Shown: positions 52,275 through 61,757 of the stretch, in pieces | Layout: the number at the start of each line of letters is the position of its first letter | Numbering within the stretch: position 1 is the first letter of the stretch | Origin: Planctomycetota bacterium | GTDB lineage: Bacteria; Planctomycetota; Planctomycetia; Pirellulales; UBA7805 | Assembly (NCBI GenBank): GCA_021413705.1 | Contig: JAIOPX010000194.1 | Location: 1-64,000, forward strand | Direction of reading: 5' to 3' | DNA length: 64,000 nt | Position numbers and translations under genes: made by a program | The notes under the pieces: model-generated | Told to the model about the DNA's origin: nothing | Databases searched by the model: none | What the model saw: the letters and a program-made list of their open reading frames with translations, nothing else

Positions 52275-53147
52275 ATGGAAGGTTTCGATGTCACGTTCCA
52301 GCGCGGGCGCAAACGAGCGTTCGATGATGTACCGCCGCAACATCGTCACTGCCTTCTCGGGGTTGACTACGTGCATGTCCGCGGCCTGCAGGGCGGCGAC
52401 TTGTATGTGACCCGTTTGGGCTGGCCTATCGCAGAGTACCTTCTTCCCGACCAGTGGTTTATCGGCCAGAAGTTTTCCAAGGTTGGTCGGGCGTTGGCGG
52501 GCGCGACGGGCGCAGTGTATCGCGTGCCCGTCGCGCATCCGGTGGCGCGGCGGCTGGCACTTGTGGTCAAGTTCAGCCGCTTCGGTCAAGACACGAATGT
52601 GACGGTCGCTGACCCGAAATTGCGCGCAGACACCCAATTCGTCCGCCAACTGGCAAATGCTCAGTTTCTGCCCCCCTTTGAGGAATTCGCCAATTTGGTC
52701 CGACTGCGAGCATCACCCGGCCCCACGATTCGTACCAAACAGCCCTTGGCCATCTACTCGCCGCCAACACGCTACTTGGACTGGGAACTCGGACGTTCGG
52801 CCCATCTCCTCAACCTGTACACCCATCAGTTGCTGGACGGTCAGACAACCCACCCAGGGTCCGAGCATGTCCGGTACAACCCGGAACGAATGTACATTCA
52901 CCTGTACCGCTGGATCGAAGGCCTTGATGCGGTCCAGGCCTGTGAGGCCGGCCTCTTGTCAAACGATGATATGGAGAAGCTAACGGATGTGGCGCGTGAA
53001 TGTTTGTCGCGGAAGGGATGGATCGTGCTCGACCACAAGCCACGGCATGTAATCGTGCGGCCATCGGCTGGCCGCAAGGGTCTCGTGCGGCGGAACGGCC
53101 AGATCGTGTGGGCGTTAGTCGATTACGAACTGCTGCTTCCGCTGTGA
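52275..53147 (+). CDS. Kinase-fold-like hypothetical protein
   Basis: A 290-residue protein with no family I can name. Near the C-terminus the order VLDHKPRHVIVRP then ALVDYELL mimics the catalytic-loop and DFG positions of kinase-like folds (DxKPxHVxV and VDY). The N-terminal lobe motifs are not clear. It may be an aminoglycoside-phosphotransferase-like or pseudo-kinase protein. It is spaced seven bases after the DUF4914 gene and 24 before purK, so it probably belongs to the same transcript. Confidence 0.6.
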   Translation: MEGFDVTFQRGRKRAFDDVPPQHRHCLLGVDYVHVRGLQGGDLYVTRLGWPIAEYLLPDQWFIGQKFSKVGRALAGATGAVYRVPVAHPVARRLALVVKFSRFGQDTNVTVADPKLRADTQFVRQLANAQFLPPFEEFANLVRLRASPGPTIRTKQPLAIYSPPTRYLDWELGRSAHLLNLYTHQLLDGQTTHPGSEHVRYNPERMYIHLYRWIEGLDAVQACEAGLLSNDDMEKLTDVARECLSRKGWIVLDHKPRHVIVRPSAGRKGLVRRNGQIVWALVDYELLLPL

Positions 53148-53171
53148 CCGATCGTCTTACGGAGGAACGAG

Positions 53172-54347
53172 ATGCTTTCCAGGAACGACTCGCATGATCT
53201 CACCAAGCCTGAGCGGCATGCCGTGCCGCGACTGGGAGTGCTGGGAGGTGGCCAACTGGCCAAGATGACGGCTCTGGCCGCCGCTCAGATGGGCTGTGAA
53301 GTGTTCGTGCTGGAGCGGCAACCGGAATTCCCTGCCGACAGCCTCGACACGCACTCGATTATCGCGGACTGGGACGACCCTCAGCAGTTGCTCCAGCTGG
53401 GAAGCATGGTTGATGTGGTCACACTGGAAAATGAGTTCGTCAGCATCGAGGCATTGGAGGCCCTGTCCTCGGCCGGGCACATCGTGAGACCCACCGCGGC
53501 CACGATGAAACTCGTTCGGGACAAGTACCTGCAAAAGTTGACACTCGCCGACTTTGGGCTGCCGGTGCCGCGATTTTCCGCAGTCCCGGATCGTGCTGCC
53601 GCGCGCCGCTTCGGGTTTCCAGCGGTGCTCAAGAAACGCTGCCACAGTTACGACGGCAAGGGCAATGCCACCGTTCGAACTGCGGGCGAACTGGACGCCG
53701 CGTGGGCTCGGCTCGACGGCGACCACAACCCGCTTTACGTTGAGGAGTTGTGCGCGTTGCGCATGGAACTGGCTGTCATTGTGACGCGGGCGGTGGACGG
53801 CGATATGGTTTGTTATCCCGTCGTTGAGACGGTCAACCGGGACCACATCTGTCACGTGGTCAAGGTTCCATCCGGCGTACCCGAACCCGTGGCGACGCTG
53901 GTCGCGGACATGGCCCGCCGGGCCACGGCGGCTCTGTGCGCCGTGGGCGGTTTTGGCATCGAGTTCTTCCTCTGTGAAGATGGCCGCGTACTGGTCAATG
54001 AGATCGCGCCGCGTGTGCACAACACAGGCCACTACACTATCGAAGCGTGCGTCTGCTCTCAGTTTGAGAACCATCTTCGGGCGGTCATGGGTTGGCCGCT
54101 GGGATTGCCCGAGATGCGGGCACCTGCGGCGGCGATGGTGAATCTGCTGGGCAGCGGCGACGGACCTGGTACGCCGTTCGGACTGTTTCAGGCCCTGTCC
54201 GTACCTGGAGCCCATGTGCATGTCTATGGCAAAGCCCGCAGCGCTCGGGGGCGGAAAATGGGCCACGTCACGGCGCTGGGGCCGACGGCCGACGCGGCTC
54301 TGGCGACGGCCAGCAAGGCGGCCAATTACATCCGTTTCGGAGAATGA
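53172..54347 (+). CDS. purK: 5-(carboxyamino)imidazole ribonucleotide synthase
   Basis: A 391-residue ATP-grasp enzyme that makes N5-CAIR from AIR, ATP and bicarbonate in purine synthesis. The start [11 protein letters not shown], the [17 protein letters not shown] grasp loop, and [19 protein letters not shown] (seen as [15 protein letters not shown]) identify PurK. The ribosome site GGAGGAACGAG precedes the ATG. It is followed four bases later by purE. Normal length for the family. Confidence 0.95.
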   Translation: MLSRNDSHDLTKPERHAVPRLGVLGGGQLAKMTALAAAQMGCEVFVLERQPEFPADSLDTHSIIADWDDPQQLLQLGSMVDVVTLENEFVSIEALEALSSAGHIVRPTAATMKLVRDKYLQKLTLADFGLPVPRFSAVPDRAAARRFGFPAVLKKRCHSYDGKGNATVRTAGELDAAWARLDGDHNPLYVEELCALRMELAVIVTRAVDGDMVCYPVVETVNRDHICHVVKVPSGVPEPVATLVADMARRATAALCAVGGFGIEFFLCEDGRVLVNEIAPRVHNTGHYTIEACVCSQFENHLRAVMGWPLGLPEMRAPAAAMVNLLGSGDGPGTPFGLFQALSVPGAHVHVYGKARSARGRKMGHVTALGPTADAALATASKAANYIRFGE

Positions 54348-54351
54348 CCCT

Positions 54352-54843
54352 ATGCGGAAACAGTCCAAACCCGTCGTCGGAGTCATTATGGGCAGCGACT
54401 CGGATTTGCCGGTGATGCGGGGGGCCGCCGATGTGCTGAAGGAATTCGACGTGGCACACGAGGTCCGTGTGGTATCGGCCCATCGCACCCCGGACGACAT
54501 GGCCCGCTACGCCCGCACTGCCCGGAAGCGCGGACTGAAAGTGATCGTGGCGGGCGCTGGCGGAGCCGCCCACCTGCCGGGTATGGTTGCCAGCCACACG
54601 ACGCTGCCTGTGATCGGGGTACCCATAGAGAGCAAGGCCCTGCATGGACTTGACTCGCTCTTGTCCATCGTGCAGATGCCGTTCGGCGTGCCTGTGGCGA
54701 CGGTGGCAATTGGCAACGCCCGCAACGCCGGACTGTTGGCGGTGAGCATCCTGGCCTGTGGCGACACGCGGCTTCAAGAAGCCCTTGCGGCCTTTCGGCG
54801 CAACATGGCCCGACAGTCGCGGGAGAAGAACAGCACCCTATGA
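54352..54843 (+). CDS. purE: N5-CAIR mutase (class I PurE)
   Basis: A 163-residue protein that moves the carboxyl group of N5-CAIR to give CAIR. Motifs: [34 protein letters not shown] and [15 protein letters not shown]. Length fits class I PurE, which needs PurK, in agreement with the preceding gene. It overlaps the transporter gene by four bases (ATGA), so purine synthesis and bicarbonate import are transcriptionally linked. Confidence 0.95.
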   Translation: MRKQSKPVVGVIMGSDSDLPVMRGAADVLKEFDVAHEVRVVSAHRTPDDMARYARTARKRGLKVIVAGAGGAAHLPGMVASHTTLPVIGVPIESKALHGLDSLLSIVQMPFGVPVATVAIGNARNAGLLAVSILACGDTRLQEALAAFRRNMARQSREKNSTL

Positions 54844-55850
54844 ACTTCGATGTGCTCCATGCTCTCCAGGCCAATCTCCTGTCCCCGCCGGTGTTGTTCT
54901 TCGCATTGGGACTCGTGGCTGCCGCGGTTCGCAGCGATTTGAAGTTCCCCGAGCCGCTTTATGTTGCCCTGACCATCTACCTCCTGTGCGCGATCGGTTT
55001 CAAGGGCGGCGTTGCGGTCGCCGACGCCGGCGTGGCGCGGGTCTGGTTCCCAACCCTGGCCGCGGTGGTACTGGGTACGGCCATTCCACTCTGGACGTTT
55101 CCGACGCTCCGCTACATCGGTCGCCTGCCTGCCGTGGATGCCGCCGCCATCGCCGGTCATTATGGTTCGGTCAGTGCGGTCACGTTCATCGCGGGCACAA
55201 ACTTCCTGAAGGAGGTCAACCAGCCGTATGAACAATACGCGGTTGCCTTTCTGGCGATGATGGAAACTCCAGCCATCATCGTCGCCATACTGCTTGGCAG
55301 GTTGGCGATAAGACATCGGAAGACTTCCGCAGGAACCGCGGTGCCAGACGGCGGGCTGGGCAGCGTGCTGCATGAAGCCCTCCTGGGCCGCAGCGTGTTC
55401 CTGCTCGCCGGCACATTGTTGGTCGGTTTCCTTTGTGGGCGACGCGGTTTGGATACGGTCAGCGGGTTGCTAGTGACGCCGTTCCAAGGCATCTTGGCGT
55501 TGTTTCTCCTGGAACTGGGCGTGGTCGCCGGGCGACGACTGGGAGACCTGCGAAAAGTTGGCCCGTTCCTATTGGCGTTCGGTATCCTGTTTCCAATAGC
55601 GCATGGCATGATCGGTGTCCTGGTGGGTCACGCCGTAGGGTTGAGCATGGGCGGTGCGACATTGTTGGCGGTGCTGGCGGCAAGCGCATCCTACATTGCC
55701 GCCCCAGCGGCAATGCGTCTGTCGCTGCCCGACGCCAATCCCACGCTCTATCTGACCTCCGCATTGGTAGTCACATTCCCTTTTAATGTTACCTTCGGCA
55801 TTCCGATGTATTACGCCATCGCGAGATGGTGGTTTGGAGCGACGTCATGA
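54840..55850 (+). CDS. sbtA: SbtA-type sodium-dependent bicarbonate transporter
   Basis: A 336-residue membrane protein of the SbtA family (DUF897), with about ten hydrophobic helices, for example [15 protein letters not shown] and [18 protein letters not shown] near the start and the matching half in the second part ([17 protein letters not shown]). SbtA proteins import bicarbonate with sodium. It is fused by overlap to purE upstream and the PII-like gene downstream. Supply of bicarbonate to PurK is the obvious inference. Confidence 0.88.
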   Translation: MNFDVLHALQANLLSPPVLFFALGLVAAAVRSDLKFPEPLYVALTIYLLCAIGFKGGVAVADAGVARVWFPTLAAVVLGTAIPLWTFPTLRYIGRLPAVDAAAIAGHYGSVSAVTFIAGTNFLKEVNQPYEQYAVAFLAMMETPAIIVAILLGRLAIRHRKTSAGTAVPDGGLGSVLHEALLGRSVFLLAGTLLVGFLCGRRGLDTVSGLLVTPFQGILALFLLELGVVAGRRLGDLRKVGPFLLAFGILFPIAHGMIGVLVGHAVGLSMGGATLLAVLAASASYIAAPAAMRLSLPDANPTLYLTSALVVTFPFNVTFGIPMYYAIARWWFGATS

Positions 55851-56149
55851 CGACACACCCGATGAAACTGGTCACCATCATCACGGAGGCCATGGCCCGC
55901 AGTCCGGTCGAGGAGCTTCTGCATCAGGTGGGGGCCCACGGCTTCACGCTGTCTAGTGTTGAGGGGAAGGGTGCCACAGGCGAACGCGCGGCGGACATCA
56001 GAGAATATGCGAATATCCAGATTCAGGCAGTCGTGCCTCCGGCGATCTCCGAGCGGTTGCTGGAACGACTGACGGTCGACTTCTTCCCGCGCTACGCGAT
56101 GATTGCCTTCGAAAGCGACGTGCGAGTGTGTCGCCCCGAGAAGTTCTGA
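55847..56149 (+). CDS. sbtB: SbtB-type PII-like regulator
   Basis: A 100-residue protein starting inside the sbtA stop codon. Its pattern MKLVTIITEAMARSPVEELL, HGFTLSSVEGKG and FFPRYAMIAFESDV is that of PII-like SbtB proteins, trimers that bind adenine nucleotides and gate SbtA. The C-terminal CGPEGC redox loop of cyanobacterial SbtB is absent; the end is VCRPEKF. It probably controls the transporter in response to ATP/AMP. Confidence 0.85.
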   Translation: MTTHPMKLVTIITEAMARSPVEELLHQVGAHGFTLSSVEGKGATGERAADIREYANIQIQAVVPPAISERLLERLTVDFFPRYAMIAFESDVRVCRPEKF

Positions 56150-56471
56150 CGCGCTCCGAACGGTTCATCAAGTCCATCTCATGCCAACTTCATGCGGGAA
56201 CCGCTGGTTCTGGCATGACACGGTCCTGACGGCCCGGCGGGCGAAGAAGCATCATGCCTCCGGCCCGGATGACGTACTCATCCACCATCGAGTTGACGCA
56301 CAAGCGCCAGCCGGAGGCGGCGTAGCCGACAAGGTCGAGCGCTCGCACCAGCGGCTCGATGGCGGCCTGCTCAGAGTGACCGACCGCACGCGCCACAATT
56401 CCTGGGCCACACCCTTGTCCCTCAGGACGCCCCCCCTTTTGTCCTCACCCCCAACCTGCTACGCTTTGGGG
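56150..56471. other. Spacer after sbtB
   Basis: About 320 bp without a gene I can support. Overlapping short frames on both strands exist but show no start signal or recognisable motif. A CCCCCCC-rich stretch lies at 56428-56436. Confidence 0.4.
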
Positions 56472-56633
56472 ATGCAGAAGCCGACCAAACCGCGGGGAAT
56501 GTTCGAGATCATGGCGGCGGCCAGCCCGCAGCCGGCCGGCAAGCACCCGCGTCGCACCCAGGCCAAGCCCGCCAAGCCCGGGCAGCGTAAGCCCAATTTC
56601 ATCGAACCGCTGGAACGCCGAACGATTCTGTGA
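56472..56633 (+). CDS. Short basic peptide ending in a LEPR-like motif
   Basis: A 53-residue frame from MQKPTKPRGMFEIM to FIEPLERRTIL. The end resembles the 'IExLEPRxLL' signal at the start of many secreted planctomycete proteins, but here a stop follows at once. It may be the N-terminal remnant of a secreted protein, or a real small basic protein. No convincing ribosome site. Confidence 0.3.
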   Translation: MQKPTKPRGMFEIMAAASPQPAGKHPRRTQAKPAKPGQRKPNFIEPLERRTIL

Positions 56634-56856
56634 GCCGTACAAACACCCCCGCTTCCGCTCTTGACGCCGCACTGGCTGCGGTGGGGATTCTTGATGGCAC
56701 GAAACGACCCAGGCCCTTGAGATCGATATCGGTCAGTTTCATCGGTCGGGGAAGGATAATGGCAAAGCGAGACAAGGCCAAAACGGTCGGCAGGCGGGTG
56801 GGAAAACCGGAGGACTCAGAGGTGCCGCGGAGGCCGGAATCCCGAGAGGGCTTGGG

Positions 56857-57438
56857 TCATTCCCCCAGGATGGCGTTCCGAATGCGTTCTTCTTCCGTTG
56901 TCGATTGAGGGACACGGAGGGCGGCGGTCGCCGGGAGTTGGCGCTCTGCCGTCGGTGGGCTTGGGTCCTCAGTCCGAGTTGGCGCAAGCGCTGCCGACTC
57001 GCACGCCGCGGGCCGCGTCGAAGCGGCCGGCGAAGTCCTCTCGGCGGCGGAGAGGAAGCGGGAACCAGTGTGGTAGACACCCCTAACAACTTCCCGACAA
57101 AAGATCACCGCGCACATGCGCTGCTGCTCGAGACCATTGTCATCCGCAATCATGACCAGAAACCGCTGCCCAATTCGCCAGCGTTCACGGGAGATGAGCC
57201 CCAATCCTGACCGCGAGAGGTCGCGGCACCAGACAGCGTGCGCTTTTCCTTTCGTCCCATCAGCAAAGGACGGTATCACAGAAATCTGCAATCGAAATGG
57301 TACCCGGTGAGAGCCGCGGTGGCATCCACTGACGCCTGCCCCGCCATCGGCGGCAGACTCCACCAAATCCAATATGGAGCTGGGAATGGACCCTGCCGAC
57401 GGCGGTGGAGGGGTAACGGATCGAACTTTGTCCGGCAT
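56857..57438 (-). CDS. PilZ-domain c-di-GMP binding protein
   Basis: From ATG 57438, 193 residues. The PilZ signature is visible: SHRVPFRL (RxxxR), then DLSRSGLGLISRERW (DxSxxG). The rest is a proline- and alanine-rich tail. The start is uncertain, with alternatives upstream at 57486. It is divergent from the sensor kinase and the GGDEF-EAL gene, so it is a likely effector of the c-di-GMP made or broken by the neighbour. Confidence 0.75.
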   Translation of the reverse strand: MPDKVRSVTPPPPSAGSIPSSILDLVESAADGGAGVSGCHRGSHRVPFRLQISVIPSFADGTKGKAHAVWCRDLSRSGLGLISRERWRIGQRFLVMIADDNGLEQQRMCAVIFCREVVRGVYHTGSRFLSAAERTSPAASTRPAACESAALAPTRTEDPSPPTAERQLPATAALRVPQSTTEEERIRNAILGE

Positions 57439-57677
57439 GATGTCAGTTAATTCCTGTCTTTTTGTCGGAATCTGCTTCCGTAGCATTAAGTTGCGCTTGG
57501 ATTGTACCGACAAAAGGAACGCAGGCAATCCCATGTTCAGGAATTGCTGCTCATCGCATATCCCATGGCTGGGGTGGTCTCGGCCGCGGGGAACAGATGA
57601 TCGCTCAGCATCCTCGTCCGGCGAGAAGCCCAATCTGGCAGATTCCGGCGGACGAGATACGGCAACGGAGTCCGACC

Positions 57678-59585
57678 ATGAAACTGCGTCCGAAAATCAT
57701 CCTGGTGCTGGCCGTGGTGCTGGGGGCGGCGATGCTGGCGATCTTCGCCATCCAGCAGTTCATCATGTATCCCAGTTTCGTGGCGCTGGAGCGGGAGGAG
57801 GCCCTCGAGGACTGGGACCGCAGCCGGGGCGCGATTGATCGGGAGATCGACCACCTGTCGTTGCTTTGCCTCGACTGGTCGTCGTGGGATGACACCTATA
57901 AGTTCGCGCTGGGCACGTTCCCAGGCTACTACGACGCCAACATCGGGAAGAGGCAGTGGTTCGCCGACCAGAAGCTGGACGCTTTCTACGTCTGCCGGCC
58001 GGATGGCACGGTGGCGTGGGGCCAGGTGCTGAACCTGAAGACGCTCGAGCCGGCGACGCTGGCTTGGCTGCCGCCGGATCGCCTGCCGGCCGACCACCCC
58101 CTGCTGGCGGTCAAGGACGAGAAGGAAAGTGTGGTGGGCGGCCTGGTGATGACCGAGCGCGGGTTGATGATGTTTTCGTCCCGTCCGATCCTCACAAGCC
58201 AGAACGAGGGCCCCAGGGCCGGTGTGCTGATCTTCGGCCGGCTGTTGTCGGCGGACTACCTCCAATCGCTCAAGGAACAGACGCGGGTGGATTTCACCAT
58301 CGTCCCGGCGAACAGCTCCGATATACCGGAGAAGGACCGCGCGGGCGTGGCCGAGGCGCTGCGTGTCGATCGGCCGCTGGTGGATACCTGGTCACAGCAA
58401 CACCTGTCGGTTCGCGGCGTCTTGAAGGATATCGCCGGCCAACCCGTCGCCGTCATCCAGGCGGACATCGAACGGGAGATCGTGGCCAAGGGCCGGCAGA
58501 CGATGCGGTTTGCCTCGGCCTCCCTGCTGGCGGCCGGCGCATTGACTCTGCTGACGCTGATCGCGGGCATGCGGATCATCATCCTGACGCCGTTGGCGAA
58601 GCTCACCCGGCACGCGACGCAAATAGCCACCAGCGGAAATATGCGCAGCCGGATCGAGATGGATCGCAAGGACGAATTGGGCGTCCTGATCGGGGAATTC
58701 AACGGGATGCTCGCGAAGCTGGAGACCTACCGCGCTCAATCCATGGCGATGTCGCGCAACGCGGGCATGGCGGAGATGACGACGGGAGTGCTGCACAACA
58801 TCGGCAACGCCATCACCAGCGCCAACGTGCTGGCCGAGACGCTGTCGGAGAAGGCGGCGCAATCCAAGGTGGCCGGTCTGTCCAAGGCCGTCGCCATGAT
58901 GGACGCGCACCGGGACAATCTGGCGAGATTCATGACCGAGGACCCGAAGGGCCGGCAGCTTCCGGCGTTCCTGAGCCAACTGGCACAACACCTCCATCTG
59001 GAGATGACGGGGACGCAAAGCGACCTGGGTGCCCTGCGGGATGGATTGCAGCACGTCAAGCAAATCGTGGCCGCCCAGCAGGATTTCGCCAAGTGCTCGA
59101 ACGTCGCCGAGCCGCACGACCTGCACACCCTGGCAGAGCGGGCCGTGTCGCTGGTGGCGGGGTCGATGACCAAGCACAAGATTACCGTGGTGTTCCAAGC
59201 CGAATCGAAGCCGACCGTCTTCTGCGATGGATCGAAACTCCAGCAGGTCCTGGTCAATCTGCTGACCAACGCGAAGGACGCGATCCGCGACTCGAGGTTG
59301 GCGGCGCGGGAAATCCGGGTGCGGATGGGGCAGCGGGACGCGGCAAAGGTGTTCCTGGAGGTCCGGGACAGCGGCCTCGGGATCAAGCCCGAGGACATTG
59401 ACAAAATCTTCAACAGCGGATTCACGACCAAGGCCGATGGGCACGGCTTCGGGCTGCACTACAGCTCGCTGGCGATCCATGAGATGGGCGGCACGATCAG
59501 CGCGGGCAGCGACGGTCCCGGCCGCGGCGCGGTGTTCCAGATTGTCTTGCCCGCCCACACCGAAGCGATACAGGAGGCCGCGTGA
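57678..59585 (+). CDS. Membrane sensor histidine kinase with CHASE4-type domain
   Basis: A 635-residue kinase. Signal/membrane helix IILVLAVVLGAAMLAIFAIQ near the start, an extracytoplasmic CHASE4-like domain (DWDRSRGAIDREIDHLSLLC, WDDTYKFALG), a second helix near residues 275-295, a HAMP-like segment, and a kinase core. The His box is the atypical VLHNIGNAITS. N box VLVNLLTNAKDAI, G1 DSGLGI and G2 HGFGLHYS complete the ATPase. Start chosen at ATG 57678 because the membrane helix begins at once; the extension upstream is not signal-like. Partner of the next gene. Confidence 0.88.
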   Translation: MKLRPKIILVLAVVLGAAMLAIFAIQQFIMYPSFVALEREEALEDWDRSRGAIDREIDHLSLLCLDWSSWDDTYKFALGTFPGYYDANIGKRQWFADQKLDAFYVCRPDGTVAWGQVLNLKTLEPATLAWLPPDRLPADHPLLAVKDEKESVVGGLVMTERGLMMFSSRPILTSQNEGPRAGVLIFGRLLSADYLQSLKEQTRVDFTIVPANSSDIPEKDRAGVAEALRVDRPLVDTWSQQHLSVRGVLKDIAGQPVAVIQADIEREIVAKGRQTMRFASASLLAAGALTLLTLIAGMRIIILTPLAKLTRHATQIATSGNMRSRIEMDRKDELGVLIGEFNGMLAKLETYRAQSMAMSRNAGMAEMTTGVLHNIGNAITSANVLAETLSEKAAQSKVAGLSKAVAMMDAHRDNLARFMTEDPKGRQLPAFLSQLAQHLHLEMTGTQSDLGALRDGLQHVKQIVAAQQDFAKCSNVAEPHDLHTLAERAVSLVAGSMTKHKITVVFQAESKPTVFCDGSKLQQVLVNLLTNAKDAIRDSRLAAREIRVRMGQRDAAKVFLEVRDSGLGIKPEDIDKIFNSGFTTKADGHGFGLHYSSLAIHEMGGTISAGSDGPGRGAVFQIVLPAHTEAIQEAA

Positions 59586-61567
59586 TGGCAACACAAGAAT
59601 CACCTCTTCAACGTGTCCTGGTCATCGACGATGACAAGTCGCTCCAGGAGACGTTCCGCGGGATTCTGACGCCGCCGAAGGTTGACACGGCGTCGCTGGA
59701 TGCGATCACGGCCGCGTTGTTCGACGAGCCCGACGCGACCAAGGCCGCGGCCCCGGCGGCGGGGACCTTTGAACTCGATGTGGCCTCGCAGGGCCAGGAA
59801 GGCCTGGCGCTGGTCCAGAAAGCAGTCGCCGAAGGCCGGCGCTACGGCATGGCGTTCGTGGACATGCGCATGCCCCCCGGCTGGGACGGCGTGACGACCA
59901 TCGAGCACCTCTGGAAGGCGGACCCGGAGCTGGAGGTGGTGATCTGCACGGCGTTCTCGGACTCGTCCTGGAGCGACATCGTCAAACGGCTGGGGCAAAC
60001 CCACCGCCTTCTGCTGCTGCGCAAGCCGTTCGACAAGGCCGAGGTCTGGCAGCTCGCCAGCGCTTTGTCGCACAAGCGTCAGGCCGAGGACGCCGTGCGG
60101 GCCCGCCAGCTTGAGCTGAAGGCGGCCAACGCGCGGCTGGAGGAGGAGATCGTGGCCCGCGGCCGGGCCGAGGACAGGCTGAAGCACGATGCCCTGCACG
60201 ACGGGCTGACGGACCTGCCGAACCGGCTCCTGCTGTCCGAGCGTCTCCAGCGCTGCATGGAGCGCTCCCGGCGCTGCCCGGAGTACCGCTACGCGGTGAT
60301 CTTCCTTGACCTGGATGACTTCAAGTTGATCAACGACACGCTCGGGCACACGGTGGGCGACCAGGTGCTTGTGGAGGTGGCACGGCGGCTGCAAGGCTGT
60401 CTGCGCTGCCTGGACACCGCATCGCGACAGGACGACCAGACGCCCGCGCGTCTGGGCGGTGACGAGTTCGTGGTGCTGCTGGACGGGCTCAAGTTGCCCG
60501 AGGACGCGCGGATCGTCGGCGACCGCATCGGCAAGGCGGTGAGCGAGCCGCTGAGCGTCGGCGGCCATGAGATTGTCATCACCACCAGCCTGGGGATCGC
60601 CCACGGCACGCCCGAGTACGGCATCACCGACGACATCCTCCGCGACGCCGACGCGGCGCTCTATGCCAGCAAGGCGGCGGGCAAGGGGCGGGTCGGGGTG
60701 TTCGACGACGCAATCCGCAAGCAGGTGATGGACCGCCTGCGGCTCGGCATCGATCTTCGCAAGGCCATCAAGGAGCATCAGTTCCGGCTTCTGTTCCAGC
60801 CGATCGTCTCGCTGGAGTCGGGCCGGATCGAATGCTTCGAGACGCTTCTGCGATGGGACCATCCGGAGCTGGGCTGCATCAGCCCGCTCCTGTTCATTCC
60901 CATCGCTGAGGAGACCGGCGCGATCCACGAGGTGGGCCGCTGGGTCCTGCGCGAGAGCTGCCAGCAGTTGCGGATCTGGCACGAGCAGTTCGCCGACCGC
61001 GGGGACGTGTCGATCAGCGTGAACGTGTCGGCCCGGCAACTGGCCTGGGGAGATTTCGCGGCCGTCGTGGAGCAGGCCCTCAAGGAGAGCGGCCTGGCCG
61101 GCCGGCACCTGAACATCGAATTGACCGAGAGCGCCTTGATGGAGCACTCCAAGGTCGTGGCCGGCCTGCTCGACCGCTTGCGCGCCCTAGGCGTCAAGCT
61201 CCACCTCGACGACTTCGGCACGGGCTACTCGTCGCTGAGCTATCTTCACCAGTTGCCTTTTGACGCCATCAAGATCGACCGCGCCTTCGTCAAGGACATG
61301 AAGCTGGACGGCAAACACGCGAACACGATCCAGGCCATCCAGCACATGGCCCACAATCGCGGGATGCAGGTCATCGCCGAGGGAATCGAAACAATCGAGC
61401 AGCTCGTGGTCCTCCAGACCCTCAACTGCGACAGCGGGCAGGGATTCTTCATGTCGCACCCCGTGGGTGCCACCGCCGTGCGGAGCATGCTTGGCCGCAG
61501 CGACGGCATTCGCTGGGCGGAGGAGGCCCAGCGCGCCAAGGCCGAGGCGCAAGCGGCGGTCGCCTGA
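59585..61567 (+). CDS. Receiver-GGDEF-EAL response regulator
   Basis: A 660-residue protein, ATG at 59585 with AGGAGG eight bases upstream, overlapping the kinase stop. The receiver domain (VLVIDDDKSLQET, FVDMRMPPGWDG, LLRKPFDK) has an insert of about 40 residues. The GGDEF domain has ARLGGDEFVVLL. The EAL domain has FETLLRWDHPE (ETL instead of EAL), NIELTESALM and LDDFGTGYSSLSYLHQL. Both domains keep most catalytic residues, so synthesis or breakdown of c-di-GMP is possible. Confidence 0.92.
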   Translation: MATQESPLQRVLVIDDDKSLQETFRGILTPPKVDTASLDAITAALFDEPDATKAAAPAAGTFELDVASQGQEGLALVQKAVAEGRRYGMAFVDMRMPPGWDGVTTIEHLWKADPELEVVICTAFSDSSWSDIVKRLGQTHRLLLLRKPFDKAEVWQLASALSHKRQAEDAVRARQLELKAANARLEEEIVARGRAEDRLKHDALHDGLTDLPNRLLLSERLQRCMERSRRCPEYRYAVIFLDLDDFKLINDTLGHTVGDQVLVEVARRLQGCLRCLDTASRQDDQTPARLGGDEFVVLLDGLKLPEDARIVGDRIGKAVSEPLSVGGHEIVITTSLGIAHGTPEYGITDDILRDADAALYASKAAGKGRVGVFDDAIRKQVMDRLRLGIDLRKAIKEHQFRLLFQPIVSLESGRIECFETLLRWDHPELGCISPLLFIPIAEETGAIHEVGRWVLRESCQQLRIWHEQFADRGDVSISVNVSARQLAWGDFAAVVEQALKESGLAGRHLNIELTESALMEHSKVVAGLLDRLRALGVKLHLDDFGTGYSSLSYLHQLPFDAIKIDRAFVKDMKLDGKHANTIQAIQHMAHNRGMQVIAEGIETIEQLVVLQTLNCDSGQGFFMSHPVGATAVRSMLGRSDGIRWAEEAQRAKAEAQAAVA

Positions 61568-61757
61568 TTCGCCCCGAACTCGCCGCCCGACATCACACCC
61601 CCCCCCGCCGCCGGTGAACTGGAAGCGGAATCAGACCACGCTTCGACTGTCCCTCTGGAAGACCGGACGAGGCAGAAATGGCAATCTGAGCAAGATGCGC
61701 CGCCCGTTTTGTATCCCGCCTGCCAGACGGTATCTTGGTCGGCGGCACGGAGGCCAC

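Noticed and set aside
56190-56396. 68-codon frame on the minus strand after sbtB
   Set aside because: No start signal, no motif, and an equally open frame on the other strand; not supported.
57956-59401. 481-codon frame overlapping the histidine kinase
   Set aside because: Gly/Arg-rich composition typical of an out-of-frame reading of a GC-rich gene; the kinase frame has all motifs.
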